This document shows positions 6,159 to 6,806 of a stretch of DNA of 6,806 nucleotides, piece after piece (the stretch's first letter is position 1; each line of letters opens with the position of its first letter). The notes beneath the pieces are model-generated. The model saw only the letters and a list, made by a program, of their open reading frames with translations, did no database searches and had not been told where the DNA came from. The stretch covers positions 1 through 6,806 of the forward strand of contig JBICIE010000269.1 in the NCBI GenBank assembly GCA_043101635.1, written 5' to 3'. Position numbers and translations under genes: made by a program. Source of the DNA: CAYMJK01 sp043101635 (GTDB taxonomy: Bacteria; Planctomycetota; Phycisphaerae; Phycisphaerales; UBA1924).

Positions 6159-6806
6159 ATGACCCAGGCCCCTCCCAAACCCGCCAGGGAAGAGCCGCTC
6201 TTCCGCGTCGTCGACCTGGCCGTCAGCTTCGACAACGGCTCCGGCCCGCGCATCCAGGCCGTCGACGGCGTCCGCATGAGCATCTACGAGCGCCAGACGC
6301 TCGCCGTGGTGGGGGAGTCCGGCTGCGGCAAGAGCGTCACCGCCATGAGCGCGCTGCAGCTCATCCCGCGCCCGCCCGGACGCTTCGACCGCGGCCAGGT
6401 CCTCTTCCGCCGCGACAATGGCAAGACCACGGACCTGCTCCGCCTCACCGAGCGCGAGATGCGCGATGTCCGCGGCGACGACATCGCCATGATCTTCCAG
6501 GAGCCCATGACCAGCCTCAACCCGGTCTACACCGTCGGTGACCAGATCATGGAGGCGGTCCTGCTGCACCAGGATGTCTCGGTCCGTCAGGCTGAGACCA
6601 TCGCGATGGACGCCATGCGCGAGGTTGGCATCCCCGAGGTCGAGAAGCGCATCAAGGCCTACCCGCACCAGTTCTCCGGCGGCATGCGCCAGCGCGTCAT
6701 GATCGCGATGGCTCTCATCTGCAAGCCGAAGCTGCTGATCGCGGACGAACCGACCACCGCCCTCGATGTCTCGACCCAGGCCCAGATCCTCGAACTGATA
6801 CTCTCG
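6159..6806 (+). CDS. DppD/OppD-like ABC transporter ATP-binding protein, 5' part
   Basis: This is the energy-coupling ATPase of the importer, bound to the cytoplasmic EAA loops of the permeases. The first 216 codons are visible and the gene runs off the right edge with no stop. All ATPase motifs up to that point are intact: Walker A GESGCGKS at 52-59, the Q-loop FQEPMTSLNP at 113-122 (Gln114), the signature FSGGMRQR at 172-179, Walker B LLIADEP at 192-198 with catalytic Glu197, and D-loop ALD at 201-203. FQEPMTSLNP and FSGGMRQRVMIAMAL are hallmark wording of the Dpp/Opp/Yej ATPase family. The H-loop and the C-terminal oligopeptide-transporter extension would lie beyond the edge, as would any fused second ATPase domain of YejF type. 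It starts from an ATG with a good ribosome site. Unlike the tightly packed genes before it, it is separated from its neighbour by 139 bases holding a large inverted repeat. Confidence 0.96.
   Translation, partial: MTQAPPKPAREEPLFRVVDLAVSFDNGSGPRIQAVDGVRMSIYERQTLAVVGESGCGKSVTAMSALQLIPRPPGRFDRGQVLFRRDNGKTTDLLRLTEREMRDVRGDDIAMIFQEPMTSLNPVYTVGDQIMEAVLLHQDVSVRQAETIAMDAMREVGIPEVEKRIKAYPHQFSGGMRQRVMIAMALICKPKLLIADEPTTALDVSTQAQILELILS

Overview
The window is a stretch of a single plus-strand operon for an ABC importer of peptides or similar solutes (the Opp/Dpp/Yej class). Base composition is GC-rich, about two thirds by eye, with strong preference for C or G at third codon positions. Shine-Dalgarno sites are visible before two genes. 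The host looks like a GC-rich Gram-negative-type bacterium. A Planctomycetota (Phycisphaerae-like) origin is my best guess, because of the greatly enlarged permeases, the binding protein held by an uncleaved N-terminal membrane anchor, and the GA/CT-rich intergenic repeat. That placement is inference and cannot be proven here.

Layout: (1) 1-771, the 3' part of an OppC-like permease whose start lies left of the window; (2) 810-2705, a family 5 extracytoplasmic solute-binding protein with a transmembrane anchor and short coiled coil instead of a lipobox; (3) 2730-4256, a DppB/YejB-like permease with about 170 extra residues in its first extracytoplasmic loop; (4) 4256-6019, a DppC/YejE-like permease nearly twice normal length, with about 285 extra residues that include four predicted additional membrane helices; it overlaps gene 3 by one base (TGATG); (5) a 139-base intergenic gap with a striking inverted pair of 8-bp tandem arrays; (6) 6159-6806, the 5' part of a DppD/OppD-like ATPase, cut by the right edge.

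Together, the tethered binding protein would capture substrate outside the inner membrane and pass it to the two-permease channel, driven by the ATPase (normally a pair; a second ATPase gene may follow to the right). A second C-type permease upstream suggests that two permease pairs are encoded side by side, possibly sharing a binding protein or ATPases. The features most worth attention are the unusual inserts in all three permeases and the structured repeat between the last permease and the ATPase. No tRNA, rRNA, CRISPR array, insertion sequence or clear promoter was seen. The two other intergenic gaps are under 40 bases.
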